From Toxonevra muliebris (Eukaryota; Arthropoda; Insecta; Diptera; Pallopteridae): a stretch of 64,000 nucleotides of DNA. The position numbers and the translations under genes were made by a program. Shown piece by piece: positions 24,060 to 35,413 of the stretch. The notes under the pieces are model-generated. The model was given only the letters and a program-made list of their open reading frames with translations, did not search any database and was not told the DNA's origin. Each line of letters begins with the position of its first letter. Position 1 is the first letter of the stretch. The stretch covers positions 147,578,998 through 147,642,997 of the forward strand of contig OY829326.1 in NCBI GenBank assembly GCA_963691655.1, in the 5' to 3' direction.

Positions 24060-24495
24060 TTAACCCCTTTTTGACCATAAGGAAACTAGAAAGGATAAAT
24101 AAAATCGAGTCCAGAATCGTATTCTTCGACCCCTCATTTCATTGTAAAAAGGTTTTCAAAAAGATTAATTTGATGATTTAGGGGTCGCCGGTGACCCATA
24201 GCAAAACTTGTATTTCTAAAAAAAGCAAACAAAAATTTGGGGAATCATGTTTGAGTAAATAGTTTTTTTGGGTGTATTTGAACAAATTTTGTAAAAATTG
24301 TGAGCCACTGAAAATATGTAAAAAAAAATTGTTTTACTTTAGGTAACAATTCCGAACTTTTCTTTAATAATAACTAAAGCACAATCAATTCTCTTTTCAC
24401 TGAATATAATTTTATTAAAATCGGTGCAATTGTTTTTAAATAAAATGAAAAACGTATTTTGGGTCAGCGGTGACCAATAGTCCCTAAAGGGTTAA
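24060..24495. mobile_element. piggyBac-type MITE candidate (TTAA-flanked)
   Basis: The left end TTAACCCCTTTTTGACCATA and the reverse complement of the right end TTAACCCTTTAGGGACTATT share TTAACCC and a GAC-AT block. Each terminates in the TTAA tetranucleotide typical of piggyBac targets. The 436-bp interior is non-coding and contains near-palindromes GGGGTCGCCGGTGACCC and GGGTCAGCGGTGACC. End similarity is moderate, so piggyBac membership is inferred. Related end sequences occur near 54.47 and 54.70 kb. Confidence 0.45.
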
Positions 24496-24724
24496 GAATA
24501 CAATTCATTGAGTAAAAGTATAGATTAAAGTATAAAAGATATTTTTTCAAACTTCCAGACGGTTTTTAGAAGAGTAAAAAAATGTTTCACTTACAGTTTT
24601 TTCGATACAAGCCTGGTCTTAGTTTTAAATCTATGCCTTCCGACAATGCCCTAAAAAAGAATATACTGTGACGTTTCATCTTCTTTGAACAAAAACTATA
24701 CAACGATGTTATCTGAGTCTATCT

Positions 24725-25145
24725 TGTGACTCCAAAATCATGACTGCTCTGAAGTCACTTGGAGTCACTTGAGTAACTTTGAACTCAAATGCAGTCATTT
24801 GGAGTCAATTGCAATTTGCAGTCAATTGGAGTCACTTGGAGTCTTTTGGAGTCAATTGGGATTTTGAAGTCAATTTACAGTCACTTGGAGTCTTTTGGAG
24901 TCAATTGGGATTTTGAAGTCAATTTACAGTCACTTGAAGTCTTTTGGAGTCAATTGGAGTCACTTGGAGTCTTTTGGAGTCAATTGGGATTTTGAAGTCA
25001 ATTGGAGTCAGTTGAAGTCTTTTGGAGTCAATTGGGAATTTGAAGTCAATTGGAGTCTTTTGACATCAATTGGGATTTTGAAGTCAATTGGAATCAGTTG
25101 AAGTCTTTTGGAGTCAATTTTGAATTTGAAGTTAATTGGAGTCAC
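24725..25145 (+). repeat. GTCAATTGGA minisatellite, copy 1 (no leader)
   Basis: A degenerate array built from alternating CACTTGGAGT and GTCAATTGGA/GGATTTTGAA units, opening with GACTCCAAAATCATGACTGC as in the other copies. Higher-order units of about 50-60 bp (TTTTGGAGTCAATTGGGATT, then TTGAAGTCAATT) repeat several times. Because the unit has no stop in some frames it creates repetitive open frames; these are not genes. The 230-bp leader found in the other three copies is missing. Confidence 0.8.
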
Positions 25146-25470
25146 TGTTTTGTACGAGTTATAGCTTAGATATATTGTTAATACATTTTTAGGGTAATAC
25201 ACCTTGTTATTTCATTTACAATACTCGAATGTCAGTTTCGCAGAAATTATTGTGAAAACATTTTCTTTTTAATATTAAATAAATTAGTAAAAAGTATTAA
25301 TTATTATATTGAAACGCGAGTTGCATGAAATCACCACAAAAAGTGCAAACCTTTTTGAAGTGAATAATTTGTGATATTGTTATATTATTTTTGGCGTGTG
25401 TTTTTTAAAAAACTGAGTATTTATGAAAGAACCAGTGTGAGAGACCTGAGTATTTATTGAATATTTATGA

Positions 25471-25835
25471 GACTTGACTTCAAAATCCCAATTGACTCCA
25501 AAAGACTCCAAGTGGCTCCAATTGACTGCAAATTGCAATTGACTCCAAATGTCTGCATTTGTATTCAAGGTTACTCAAGTGACTCCAAGTGACTTCAAAG
25601 CAGTCATGATTTTGGAGTCATAAGATTTGCAGTCGCATGATTTCAAAAAAAACACTGCACTCCCTTGACTCTAAAAAAGATTTTTCTAAATGAATAACCA
25701 ATCGGTGACTCCAAAAAAGACTTCCAAATGCATTTTTTATTCTGGAGTCAAATACATTATTCAATAACTGCAATCAAAAATTATTATTCATTTGTGACTT
25801 ATATCCTCAATTGATTGCACTCTTTTACAGCTCTG
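25471..25835 (-). repeat. Leader plus minisatellite, copy 2 (minus strand)
   Basis: Read on the minus strand it starts CAGAGCTGTAAAAGAGTGCA. A conserved leader of about 230 bp follows (TGACTCCAGAATAAAAAATG, GATTGGTTATTCATTTAGAA, GAAATCATG), then the minisatellite (GACTGCTTTGAAGTCACTTG...). It lies 325 bp from copy 1 in the opposite orientation, so the two arrays can pair as a long hairpin. The same leader opens the copies at 46,106 and 57,581. Confidence 0.8.
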
Positions 25836-26049
25836 AAAAATATATATATGTGAAATTGAATTAAAAAACTTTATTTCATAAAAAGAATGGATTAAGCTCC
25901 GAAAGGATTTTTTTTTTTTTTTTTGGTTTTGTTCCATACCTATGTGAGTTCCATTTAACACCATTGGCTGTTCCTGTTCCCTCGGCCCACCTTTTTTTTC
26001 TACACGGCCTACCATCAAGAGTAAAAATTACCTATAAACAGCTTTTCAA

Positions 26050-26090
26050 TTCGCCGTTCGGACTCTGCATAAAACTGTAGGTCTCAGCCA
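26050..26090 (+). repeat. SINE-A tail-like fragment
   Basis: GCCGTTCGGACTCTGCATAA and AACTGTAGGTCT resemble the SINE-A tail GCCGTTCGGAATCGGCGTTA followed by AACTGTAGGTCC at 18,128-18,160. No head is present. The match is short, so this could be a stray tail or another element sharing the tail. Confidence 0.4.
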
Positions 26091-26304
26091 TTTTTATACA
26101 AATGTAACTCCGACAACAAAAATTGATGCGTTGGTTTAGTTCTGAAATTCCCAGACAATTGATGGAGACGTTTCGTTTGAATCTAACGTAGCAATTGTCT
26201 TTTTTTCGTTACCGTCTAATTTACATACTCAATCTCAATCCAAATAGACGCACATAAGATCTAAGAAATGTTCTTTCCCTATGGACTTAACTCATCTGTA
26301 GTTT

Positions 26305-26555
26305 CGATAGCGAGCATTAAAGTTGATAGAGAACAAGGAAATGGCCAGCTCTATTGATTCCTTGAAACATCATCGAAACGTGACTGTAGTTAATGTGCTA
26401 TATTATAAATATAGTTTTTCCTTTGTTATCCTGCGCATTAGTGCAATAGAACCTCAGCATATACTAAGAATTATGACCTCATTCAAATTAAACTTTTATA
26501 ATTACTTCTACCTTCTTCTTCTTTTCCTTCTCACTATCCCATTATCTCTTTAATT
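26305..26555 (+). pseudogene. LINE ORF2 3' end fragment (same family as 21.9 kb)
   Basis: The plus strand reads KLIENKEMASSIDSLKHHRN and VLYYKYSFSFVILRISAIEP, then FKLNFYNYFYLL. It corresponds to the IEDSRVSSSIDSLEHRRN to YYRYFHG block of the copy at 21,925-22,425, but the arginines of HRRN have decayed to HHRN and a frameshift precedes it. It is short, 5'-truncated and non-functional. Confidence 0.6.
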
Positions 26556-26559
26556 CAAA

Positions 26560-27912
26560 AAATCAACTCAAAGCTCTAAATCGATAGAGGTATCCCCTAA
26601 TTGTTGTTTGCTGATAAAAACATTTAAAAAATGAACCAGGAATACTATACCGTCTATCTCACAAGAGCGTGATCGACATTACTTTAAAAATATTTGATGA
26701 AATTTAATGGAATTCAGCAAACAAGTTATTTAATGAATGCCCTCAAAGGGTTTATTATCAATATTTTGTCCAGTTACCCGCCAGGCATTTTTTCTACTGC
26801 GTTTTTAGCATATTCTCTGAGTAATTTCTGCCAAGTAGACCGAAGTTGGCGGAAAAGCTTTTTAGCAGATCAAATTTTATTTTTCTTGTAGCTTAAGCTT
26901 CATAATAGGGCACACATTTGATATTGGGCTTGATGTATTTGAGGGCTCTTCAAATACATCAACTTGTCCTTCTTGCTTCCACACCGAATTCGGTGTTTGG
27001 GGTCTTTGACCTTCTGGAGGATCCAACTTCCTTTTTTTTCTACCAAACCACCTCTCAGCAGATGGTAATAGTTCCCTTTATAAATTTTCGCCATCCATTC
27101 TGCATTCAAAATTGCCAGTAAAAATTACCAATGTGTCAAACCGCTTACTTGAAAGGCATTGAAAGGATGTTTGACGATCTGTCCGGATTATTCGATTGAT
27201 GACTACACACCAGCCAATATTTTCATTAACCTAAGGAAATTTTTTATCGAGGAGCGATACTTTGTATCTTTGGCAGAAAGTCATCTTCTAATTGTGTATT
27301 CTTTGGATAACTTTTCTTGGGCGCTTCGTAAAGATTAACCGGTCATGTTTCGTAAACATATTTAGCTTTTTTGCTAAGCCGCGTTGTGGAGAGTCGCCTA
27401 CATTTCTCACTTCTAAATATCTACTCACTCACTTTGTTATGAATTTTTTCGATTTTACTTAGCATATATTTTGCAACATTTTTTATCCTTTTTCATGAAC
27501 AAAAAGGAACAAGGCTTTAAATCTTCATACAGAATTGATGCACTGTAACTTGTTGACAGACTGTAACTTGTTTTCTTGTTTAATTCGTTAAGATTTCAAG
27601 AGATTTCATAGGGATTCAATGCTTTAATGGCATGCTTACGTATATTTGGTTTCTGGTCTATAGTTTTTTACCTAGTTCCAAATCCGTTCTCAGGCTACCA
27701 GGTTTTGTACTTTCTATTATTTGTTACAACTTTTAATATAGGGTTTTTCAAAATTTTATATATACTATATATTCGAAAGGGTCAATGCTTTAATAACAAC
27801 TTGTCTAATCTGAAATAAAAGTTCTTAACATATAAACTTTCGTTTCAGATTGAATATTTCATTGAGTCTTTTAGTATGTATTCCGTTTTTATGTTTCCTT
27901 AATATTTTTTCA
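26560..27912. other. Non-coding interval, unclassified
   Basis: No gene is confidently supported. A minus-strand frame at 26,900-27,109 (GGLVEKKGSWILQKVKDPKH) and the frame at 25,788-26,018 (GRVEKKGGPREQEQPMVLNG) share a GG-VEKKG motif, suggesting related decayed element fragments of a family I cannot name. The part 27,440-27,900 is AT-rich and holds a possible acceptor site (CTTTCGTTTCAG, 27,837-27,848). Confidence 0.4.
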
Positions 27913-27913
27913 G

Positions 27914-28018
27914 CTCGGAGTATCGGGTTCAGAGTTCATCTATTCATCAGTTCTGCTACTATTATCTTCGGGCTGTTTGCGTGTGCTACTTTGATATATG
28001 TGTTTCCTAATAACCAAG
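27914..28018 (+). CDS. Candidate internal exon, MFS sugar-transporter-like helix (partial)
   Basis: A 105-nt open segment is bounded by a strong acceptor (TTAATATTTTTTCAG) and a consensus donor (CCAAG then GTAAAA). Its single open frame encodes RSIGFRVHLFISSATIIFGL and FACATLIYVFPNNQG: a hydrophobic helix of about 22 residues followed by PNNQGK if read into the donor. A helix plus P-x2-xGK end is the known layout of the last transmembrane segment of sugar porters (usually PETKGK), but the match is weak and no other exon was recognised nearby. It may be an isolated exon of a large gene, a decayed duplicate, or chance. Phase is 1 at both sides if the frame is right. Confidence 0.3.
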
Positions 28019-30050
28019 GTAAAATTTTGAATAACTTCTGTAAATTATATATATATCTTCACTGAGAAATGCATTAAATGAATATTATTTTTTTCGATTA
28101 TATTATCCCAAGATTTCGGTCAATATATGTCAATTTTGCATATATGAGAATAGGTCCCATTAACATAAAGAACACTCGCCGTAGGATGTATGAGGATTAA
28201 ATCTACAATCCGTGAGCATTTGGATTATCTTAGCTGCGATACACGAGAAATTTAGAATCTATTATAGTTTCCTACTATCTAATAATGGGGGTCAAAGGGT
28301 AATGCATGCGCAATACATGATGCTGACATCTCATAGCCTCTCTTACTCAAATCCTAAGCTCCACCTCCTCGCGGTGACCCCTGGAAACCTGAGCAACCTT
28401 ACCAGAGATTGTGTAACCAACCACAGCGAAAGGAAAGGCCAACTGAACGGGATTAAATGGCCATCCGAAAAGGGGGTTGGGCGATAGGTCGATAATCTGT
28501 CCCCGGAAAATATCTTTTATCATGAGACCCACAGTGGGAGGCCAAGGTCCAACTAGGACCGTCATGCCAACAATGAAGATGATGACTATCTAATTAGCTA
28601 GTATACAATCAATTACTAAACTTCATAAATTATCTTTATTAGATTTTTTTCCTCAGTGTACTTAAAATAAACCAACGGATATATAACTTTTGTTGCGTTA
28701 AAATGTGTACATCCATTCAAAGTCGTCGTCGTTGCCGTAGTCGTCGTAAGTATGTACATATATATGCACGTATAACGCGTGATAACATTACGAAGGAGTA
28801 CAACGAATTAATGGCGATGCTTGTAGCTGGCCAACTTGCGAAAGCGGTAGTGATGCTGATGGTGGTCCATATGCTTCTATCAGTCAACCAGCAACCGAGT
28901 TAAAACCACTAGAGATCCCCACCAAACCCATCGACCCAACAGGCGACCAAACTACCGACCAATGGTCAAACCAAACAACCGAACGACAATCAAAATTGCA
29001 TCTCATTTTGTAGACGACATCGCGTGTCACGTAAAAGAGCTAAAAACTGTGTCGGGTTGGATGTCGTGACTCTCGAGTGTACTCGTATGTATTAACGTAC
29101 CACCGACGACAAATGAGTGTAGAACGCAGAATGCAGAACGCAGCTAACTGTTGTTTGCTACTCTGTAGGTAATATTCTTCAAATATTTTAATATTCGTAC
29201 TGACACATACATTCACATATTCACACACACACACACACACACACACAAACAAACTCATAGAACACTTTGCACAGATACACAGATGAAGGGCACTCTGCAG
29301 GATGTGAAAATTTTCGAAATGATATACATTAAGGTAAGAGTAGATGAGTGAGATACTTCTACACACACTCGCACACAAGATACAAACTGCGACGAGCAAG
29401 GAAATAAGACAAAAAAAAAAAAAACCAAGCGCACACGAAATTATGCGGGTGTTGTTGGTGTTGTATTGGAATTTTGTGTCCATATATTTGCCAGTCCGTC
29501 CATAAGGAAAGGAAATTATGTTTATTTATATATATAAATATAAGGATATTTGTATGTGTAAGTATGTGGTGAGCAACAACGACAACAGAGCAGCAACAAA
29601 AACAAATTACTACCAAAGCTACATGCACAATATAGAAAATTTTATTATACTGGGTTGCCCTTGTACGAGGAAATTCAATTTATATTATTCTGTCTTAAGG
29701 GATGTTACCATGCATATTAAAAATTTGTGGAATTTCAGATTAAGTAGCAAATTTTAAAGAGTTTTAAACAAAAAATTTTATAATGCCTTAAAATTAGCTC
29801 ATCTTTACAACACCCTACAACAGGAATATATGAAAATGTGAGATTGTTTGGCAACGAATGGCTTGTGTCGTGAAACATTTTTGGGTATACGAACTTGCCA
29901 TATAAAAGATAAACTTAGAGGAGCGAGAGGAGACAATTAAGGATAGGATAAAAGCTGTCGGGTTTGTTGGAAAGAAAGAAAATGAGACGCCGGTGTATAT
30001 CACCTTACATTGCAAAGTATTCTCTCGTAGAAGTCAACCTCAGTGAGATT
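28019..30050. other. Non-coding interval
   Basis: No gene is supported. A GC-richer patch at about 28,290-28,590 (CACCTCCTCGCGGTGACCCC, CCCACAGTGGGAGGCCAAGG, ending GATGATGAC) differs in composition from its surroundings and may be a piece of a retroelement UTR, which I cannot prove. There is (CA)n at about 29,220-29,250. Confidence 0.45.
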
Positions 30051-30064
30051 GGTGCATTATTGTT

Positions 30065-30870
30065 AGTTCCAAAAACCAACGCTAGAGAGCACCGCTCACA
30101 TAAATGAAATACCAAAATCATTGTGACCTAAGAACTACTTAGCGGATTTTTGAGATATTGAACCACTGAAAAAGTTAATTTGCTATAAATGATACTAGTC
30201 GGTAAGGCCCCAGTAACTGGGGCTATTTTTTTGTGGAAGAAATCTCTTCATGAAAAAACAAATATCAAAAGCGAACCAAACTACTCGTTGGTGTTTGTTT
30301 TGTTGTTTGTGTATGCAGATAATTCGTTAGATAATTCTGAGAGATGCCGTTACTCATGTCTTCTCTCTCTCTCATTTATTATTTACTCCCGCATAAGCAA
30401 CGATTTTTTCAACGATGAATGCAATGCTTTATTCAATGAGCGAATTTTAAAAAACTTCCAACGCTAATATTTTGGAATTCGCTTAACCGATTTTAAATCT
30501 GACCTACCTTCTAGTCAAGCTCTTTAAATTGATATATGATATAATATGATGAGCGCTTCTGTATCTTCTGGAATAAAATTGTAGTTATACTAATAAATGT
30601 TTAGACGATCCATAGGCTAACTCTATAACATATCGCTAGATGACAAAAGGAAAGAGGAAATTTCGGAATCTCATCGCTAGAGGACACCTATCATACCAAA
30701 ATACTGAAATCGCTAACTTCAGAACTAATTGAACAATCTGTAAAATTTGTTATCATGGAAAATGTTTCTGTACTCAAAACGATTTGAACTCTATGTGAGT
30801 TCTACAATTAAATACTAGAGGGCACTGGTCATCAAAAAAAAAAAAAATACTGGAATCGTTATAATTTTCG
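30065..30870 (+). repeat. Degenerate repeat with CTAGAGGGCA core, locus 1
   Basis: Blocks with a core near CGCTAGAGGGCAC followed by CATACCAAAAT and AAATCGCTATAACT-like sequence occur at about 30,079, 30,633, 30,674 and 30,813. Units are diverged and unevenly spaced. The same pattern appears at 61,605-61,930. Both loci lie next to a mariner of the same family (31.3 and 62.05 kb). Confidence 0.5.
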
Positions 30871-31329
30871 AATACTTATATATTTTCGTAATTATAATTA
30901 AGCAGAATAATCAGTAGAAATTGCCATTTCGCCCTGCAATTTAGAAATTTCATAAGATACTCAATATAAATTTATGGGTAAACTGCAAACATTACAGCCC
31001 CAAACTTAATTATTACAGTTTCAGATAGGAAAATATTCAAAGTGGCATGGAAAAAATTGAGTTGATAAAAAATACTGAATTATTATTGAAGTATTCTATG
31101 ATCGGCAAATAAAAATTACGAGGCAAACTGTAAAAATTTATAAAAAAAATATTTTTGTTTCATTGCTTTCATTTTTACTTTGTTAGTTGCCGGAATAACC
31201 TCCGTGTGGCGCTCCCATCGTTCCGATTTGAGTTCTGTTTTTTTTTTGTTAAGTTGGTACATCTGTTGTTGATATTCCCTCTAAATCTTAGCGTCATAGC
31301 TTGACATTTGCAAAAGTTACGTAGCCAAT

Positions 31330-32018
31330 AGTATATCTATCTCTGTGTGTGTTAGCGATTTTTTACAATTTTATTAAATTGTATTGTATTAAATTTTGCG
31401 TAAAAAACCGGTTTAATGGTGCGCGAACGATGGAAATGTTGGAAAAGTGTTTCGGCAACGATTATCTAAAGAAAACGGTCGTTTACCAGTGGCACGAGCG
31501 GTTCAAAGTGGTCGTGAGTCAATCGAAGATAATGAACGCAGTGGCAGACCATCGGCATTGAAAACCGACGAAAACGTTGATAAAGTAAAAGAAATTTTGG
31601 TCAATAACCGCAAATTAACCATTTGAGCGTTATGAGGCGTTTGTGTGAAGCAATTCGCTGAAAGAAACCAGAATTGTGGGCAGAAAACTCGTGGATTTTG
31701 CACCATGATAACGCACCGTCGCACAGTGCCATCATTATTCGTAATTTTTTGACGAAAAATACAACAAATACCATCGAACAGCCACCGAATTCACCTGATT
31801 TGGCTCCCTGTGACTTCCTTCTGTTCAATCCAGTTAAAAAACCATTACGGGGAACGCGTTTCAGCAGCCGAGAGGAAGGTATGGAAAAATCGCAGGAAGC
31901 ACTGATGGACATACCGAAGTCGATGGGGATTACTTTGAAGAGGACAATATAGATTTAGATGAATTAACTTGTATTTTTAATATTCTGATTAAATTCCGGG
32001 AACTTTTTGATTAAGGTG
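31330..32018 (+). mobile_element. Vertumnana/irritans-like mariner, internally deleted
   Basis: The right end AATTCCGGGAACTTTTTGAT followed by TAAGGTGG matches the left end of the element at 62,048 in reverse complement, so it is the family terminus. The left end was not resolved. The coding part has a deletion of roughly 400 bp (joined at about 31,625) and a second deletion of about 60 bp near 31,919. Total recognisable length is about 690 bp. Confidence 0.75.
31349..31975 (+). pseudogene. Mariner transposase, two internal deletions
   Basis: The frame opens with FIKLYCIKFCVKNRFNGART, MEMLEKCFGNDYLKKTVVYQ and WHERFK. After a one-base shift it gives GRESIEDNERSGRPSALKTD and ENVDKVKEILVNNRKLTI. 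At about 31,625 the sequence jumps to MRRLCEAIR-KKPELWAENS and then WILHHDNAPSHSAIIIRNFL, NSPDLAPCDFLLFNP and KALMDIPK-like end residues. The first catalytic Asp region is removed. The second (HHDNAPSH) and third (APCDF) remain. The usual C-terminal WKKRWHKC segment is lost by the second deletion, and DGDYFEEDNIDLDE closes the protein in another frame. DNIDLDE and GRESIEDNERSGRPS are typical of vertumnana/irritans-like mariners. Confidence 0.8.
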
Positions 32019-32020
32019 GT

Positions 32021-34840
32021 ATTATCATTCAATAAAATAACTTTTAAACTGATTGGTTGGCACCTGGAATTGCTTCTTTCTGTAATGAGACATTTTGGAT
32101 TATTTACCCGTGACTTTTACCAGAAGCGAGTAAGATTTGGGATGTTTACACTATATTAAATGAAAGTTTTAATATTTTATTAGCAAAAGTCTTTAGTATT
32201 GGATGTCCATTTCGTACTGAAACTAAAGCACCATCTTTTTTTGAATTACCCTAAAATCATGAAGATAGCTGGTCGAGTTATTTGCTTTTGATCAATGCGA
32301 TTTGAAACTAAACATAGGGAAAAGAACAAAATATTCTATAACTCTTCAATTATTGCTGACTTTTGATATCAAAAGTATTTTTATGCTTAGTAAAAATTCA
32401 ATTTCCAATTTGATAATTTACTAAATCACACTGTAAAAATTGATTTGAAACTCCAATAATATTAACTGTATTGTGAAGTACGTTGTAGTGACTCATTCTG
32501 GATATTATAAATTAAACTCAAGGGAATTATTGTTTGATCGTTATCAATTATTACAGTTTTTCGCTTACTATCCGGGCAAGACAGGGAAAACTGTAATTAT
32601 TATCAAAAAACCAATGAAATATTACAGAATATTTTTTTTTCCGTGTAAATTCGAGTTCCATAATCGATCACTAGAAGATACTTTTCATACAAACGTAATT
32701 CTAAAATCATTGTAACTATAGAAAAATTTCTTATATAACCAAAATTCGTTCATTATTGGAAAAATGTTGCAACAAAAAAAAAAGTCTTTGCATCTCTGAC
32801 CACCTACCTACTACAAAAAAACTAAAGAAAAGAAATTCCAAACTTTGGAATTTAAAATCACCCTGTATATTATCCCTTGTACATACATAACTATATACAT
32901 GCATATGTATAGAAATTCGCCTATATATGTACCGAGAACTTCAAAGTAGTATGTATATAACGATTTTATATATATACATATGTATATAGTACATAAGCAT
33001 ACAACAAGCAGCGTAATACAACGACGAACGCATTCATACCTCAATATGATATCAAAAACCCCACCGCTATGCCGCACCGCACCGCACCGCATCGCATCGC
33101 ATATCACATACCACACCCCAAACTCTTTACTCATCTCCTTTACTTCTTTCTATCATCACACACAACCCACTCCTATCAGTTTTCCTTCATACTCCCACAC
33201 TATATCTACTACCATTCTACCATTACCACCACCAATATCAGCCAACAACAACAACAACAAACACTGGTGCATACATTAAAGTACAAGTAAATATTGAAAA
33301 TTTCATATCCGCTTATGGTGCGCTCTGCTCTTGTTGTGTGTATTATACATGTCTCGCTAGATGTTGTTGTTATTGTTGTTGTTCTTGTTGCTATTGCTCT
33401 TGTTTTTGTTATTATTATTGTACACGTAACGTTTGCTTATTGCCGAAAAAAAGAAAAAAAAAAAGAACAAAACACCACAACAACAACAACAACCAAAAAC
33501 AGAAATTTGTTCAGCATTCTTTATTATATTCGCAGCAAAACAACACAGCACAGCACAAACTTTTCATTTGAGTGTATGTATGTATATATGTATGTAGCTA
33601 CTGTTACTTCCACTGCCACTAACTGTGACTTCAACTCTGACTACTACTCCAAACTTTTACACACTTTGCAACACTGATTGGACGCCATTTTGCGCGATTC
33701 TTATACATATGTACCTAATATATAAGATTTTTGTTTCTTTTTTTTTTTTGGTTTGGTTTGTTTGTCAAATACATATTTCCTTATGTATTTCATATACCAT
33801 ACATACTCACTTACTCAGTTGTAAATATGTATGTAAATGCCAAAGTTGACTAGACGACTACAGCTATGTGCATATGTATGTATGTAAGTATACGAAAACC
33901 CAAAAAGGACCGAGAAAAAAAGGAAAACACACAAAGAAAAAGGATTAAAATAGCTAACGTTGACAGCGCCATTTAAATTGAAAAATTCATGTAACTATCA
34001 TTTTTATACTATCTATGTAGTATCGGTCTGTTGTATTAGTTTCAAATTAAATGTTACTCATACGCCTTCGTGTCCATTCATATTTCAATAGAAAGTATAT
34101 TGACTTTTTTCCGTTTTTTTTCTTGAATGCATGAAATATATTTCTAAAAAAAATTCTTCTGCTTTTTTAATGTAAACGTACTACAATTTTAAATCAAGTT
34201 ATTAGGAAAAAAAAGAATGTCTGTATGCAAGTGCAAAACAAAAAATAAAAAATTAAATAAAATATATGTAGGTATATAAAACGGTTACGCATTGCAAGAA
34301 AACAGGTTCTTTTTCTTTTTACTTAAAACCAACTACACAACAATAAAGAAACAATTAAAATGAACTAAAGAAAGAAGAAGTTTGAAGGGTCGGTTATGAT
34401 GGAATTGGCCATGGCTCTACTTATTTTTAAATATAAATGAAGTATGAAGAGTTAGGAAAATTTTCAAATTAATATGTAGTTATAAAAATAAAACAAACAA
34501 TTTATCACTGAAATTAAATCAAATACTCAATATCTGATGTCAGCAGATTCAAGGTCAATTAAATAGCTGAAAAAGAGTTGGCCTAAAATTTTCAGTCTTC
34601 TTTTGAAGAGAACTGGCCTGGAAATCGCAGAGAAGGTGAAGTTTTTTCCTGCAAAAAAAAAATTTTCGACTGGTCCTAATCTAATGGCAGGTCTATTATT
34701 ACCGCAAGACTCAGTAACTAGTGTAAGAGAGAAAATTTTAACCTCCTAGGGTATACGACGGCCATATTTGTCGCCATTTTTTATATTTAATGATTTATAT
34801 TTGTATGATTAATTTACGGGTTGCAAAAGACATGCCAGAA
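32021..34840. other. Non-coding interval, microsatellite-rich
   Basis: No gene is supported. There are scattered ATTACAGTTTTT-like motifs (30,990-32,640), CCGCA/TCGCA pentamer repeats at about 33,070-33,105, CAA and GTT tracts near 33,245-33,265 and 33,360-33,400, and CAA runs near 33,475-33,495. Open frames here are translations of these repeats. Confidence 0.55.
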
Positions 34841-34842
34841 TG

Positions 34843-35133
34843 TTAGACTCTGTGAGAGGTAAAAACTAGCCTAGCTAACTCAGAGGATTTACAGTTATCC
34901 GGTACCAGGTCAATGTCAAACCTACTGAAACAGTGGGAGGTGCATAAATTGATGAGATCAATGTCGTCACCATCATTTAGCACTCTGGCAAATAGTTTAT
35001 AAATCTCATTAAGATTTAGGCGGAAATGAGAGATCAAGCACTTCCTCTCTCTTTGAGTTTTAGCTTCAAGCGGGTCATAGAGCCTCGACAACGCCCCTAC
35101 TGCCATCGATCGTTGGTTTCCAGTTGTTACCAT
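34843..35133 (-). other. Unassigned open frame, 96 codons
   Basis: The minus-strand frame includes AVGALSRLYDPLEAKTQRER and FARVLNDGDDIDLINLCTSH. Its composition looks more protein-like than the low-complexity frames around it. No domain was recognised. It directly precedes LINE debris at 35,140, so a mobile-element origin is likely. The initiator at 35,133 is only the first ATG and may not be used. I cannot assign a function. Confidence 0.25.
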
Positions 35134-35139
35134 TACTGG

Positions 35140-35285
35140 TCCTATGCTCCAATAGAAGCTTCACTAACCCAACTGGAGCTCTTAAACTTTATTCGATAAA
35201 GCTAATAGGATATAGTAGGGTTTCCAGCTTTATTGAATCATTGGAACATCGTAGAAACATCGCCTGTGCGACTCTAAGGAGTGAG
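35140..35285 (+). pseudogene. LINE ORF2 3' end fragment (same family as 21.9 kb)
   Basis: The plus strand gives IKLIGYSRVSSFIESLEHRR and NIACATLRS, matching the IKLIEDSRVSSSIDSLEHRR NVGCVTLYY block at 21.9-22.4 kb. It stops at about 35,283, where sequence of the neighbouring Tc1-like element begins. Confidence 0.6.
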
Positions 35286-35413
35286 ATCGAAAAAATCTTA
35301 GCATATATAAAATTCCATAATTTTTAAACGGTTAATCTTAGAGTTTTGATTTTTTTTTTATTATTTAATTAATAATATTTTACAAATTACAGAAAAATAT
35401 AACTTTTATAATT

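Noticed and set aside
24789..25101. Repetitive open frames encoding LESFGVNWDFEVN-type repeats
   Set aside because: The minisatellite unit happens to lack stops in these frames; the other copies break the frame freely, so no selection on a protein is visible.
28290..28590. LINE 5' UTR or gene fragment
   Set aside because: GC-rich and ending in GATGATGAC, but no frame shows a domain; left unclassified.
31200..31330. Left terminus of the mariner at 31.3 kb
   Set aside because: Sequences such as CCTCCGTGTGGCGCTCCCAT were examined but do not match the right end in reverse complement.
33294..33677. 127-codon open frame on the plus strand
   Set aside because: Val/Ile and Thr runs from GTT and ACA repeats; two other frames are equally open.
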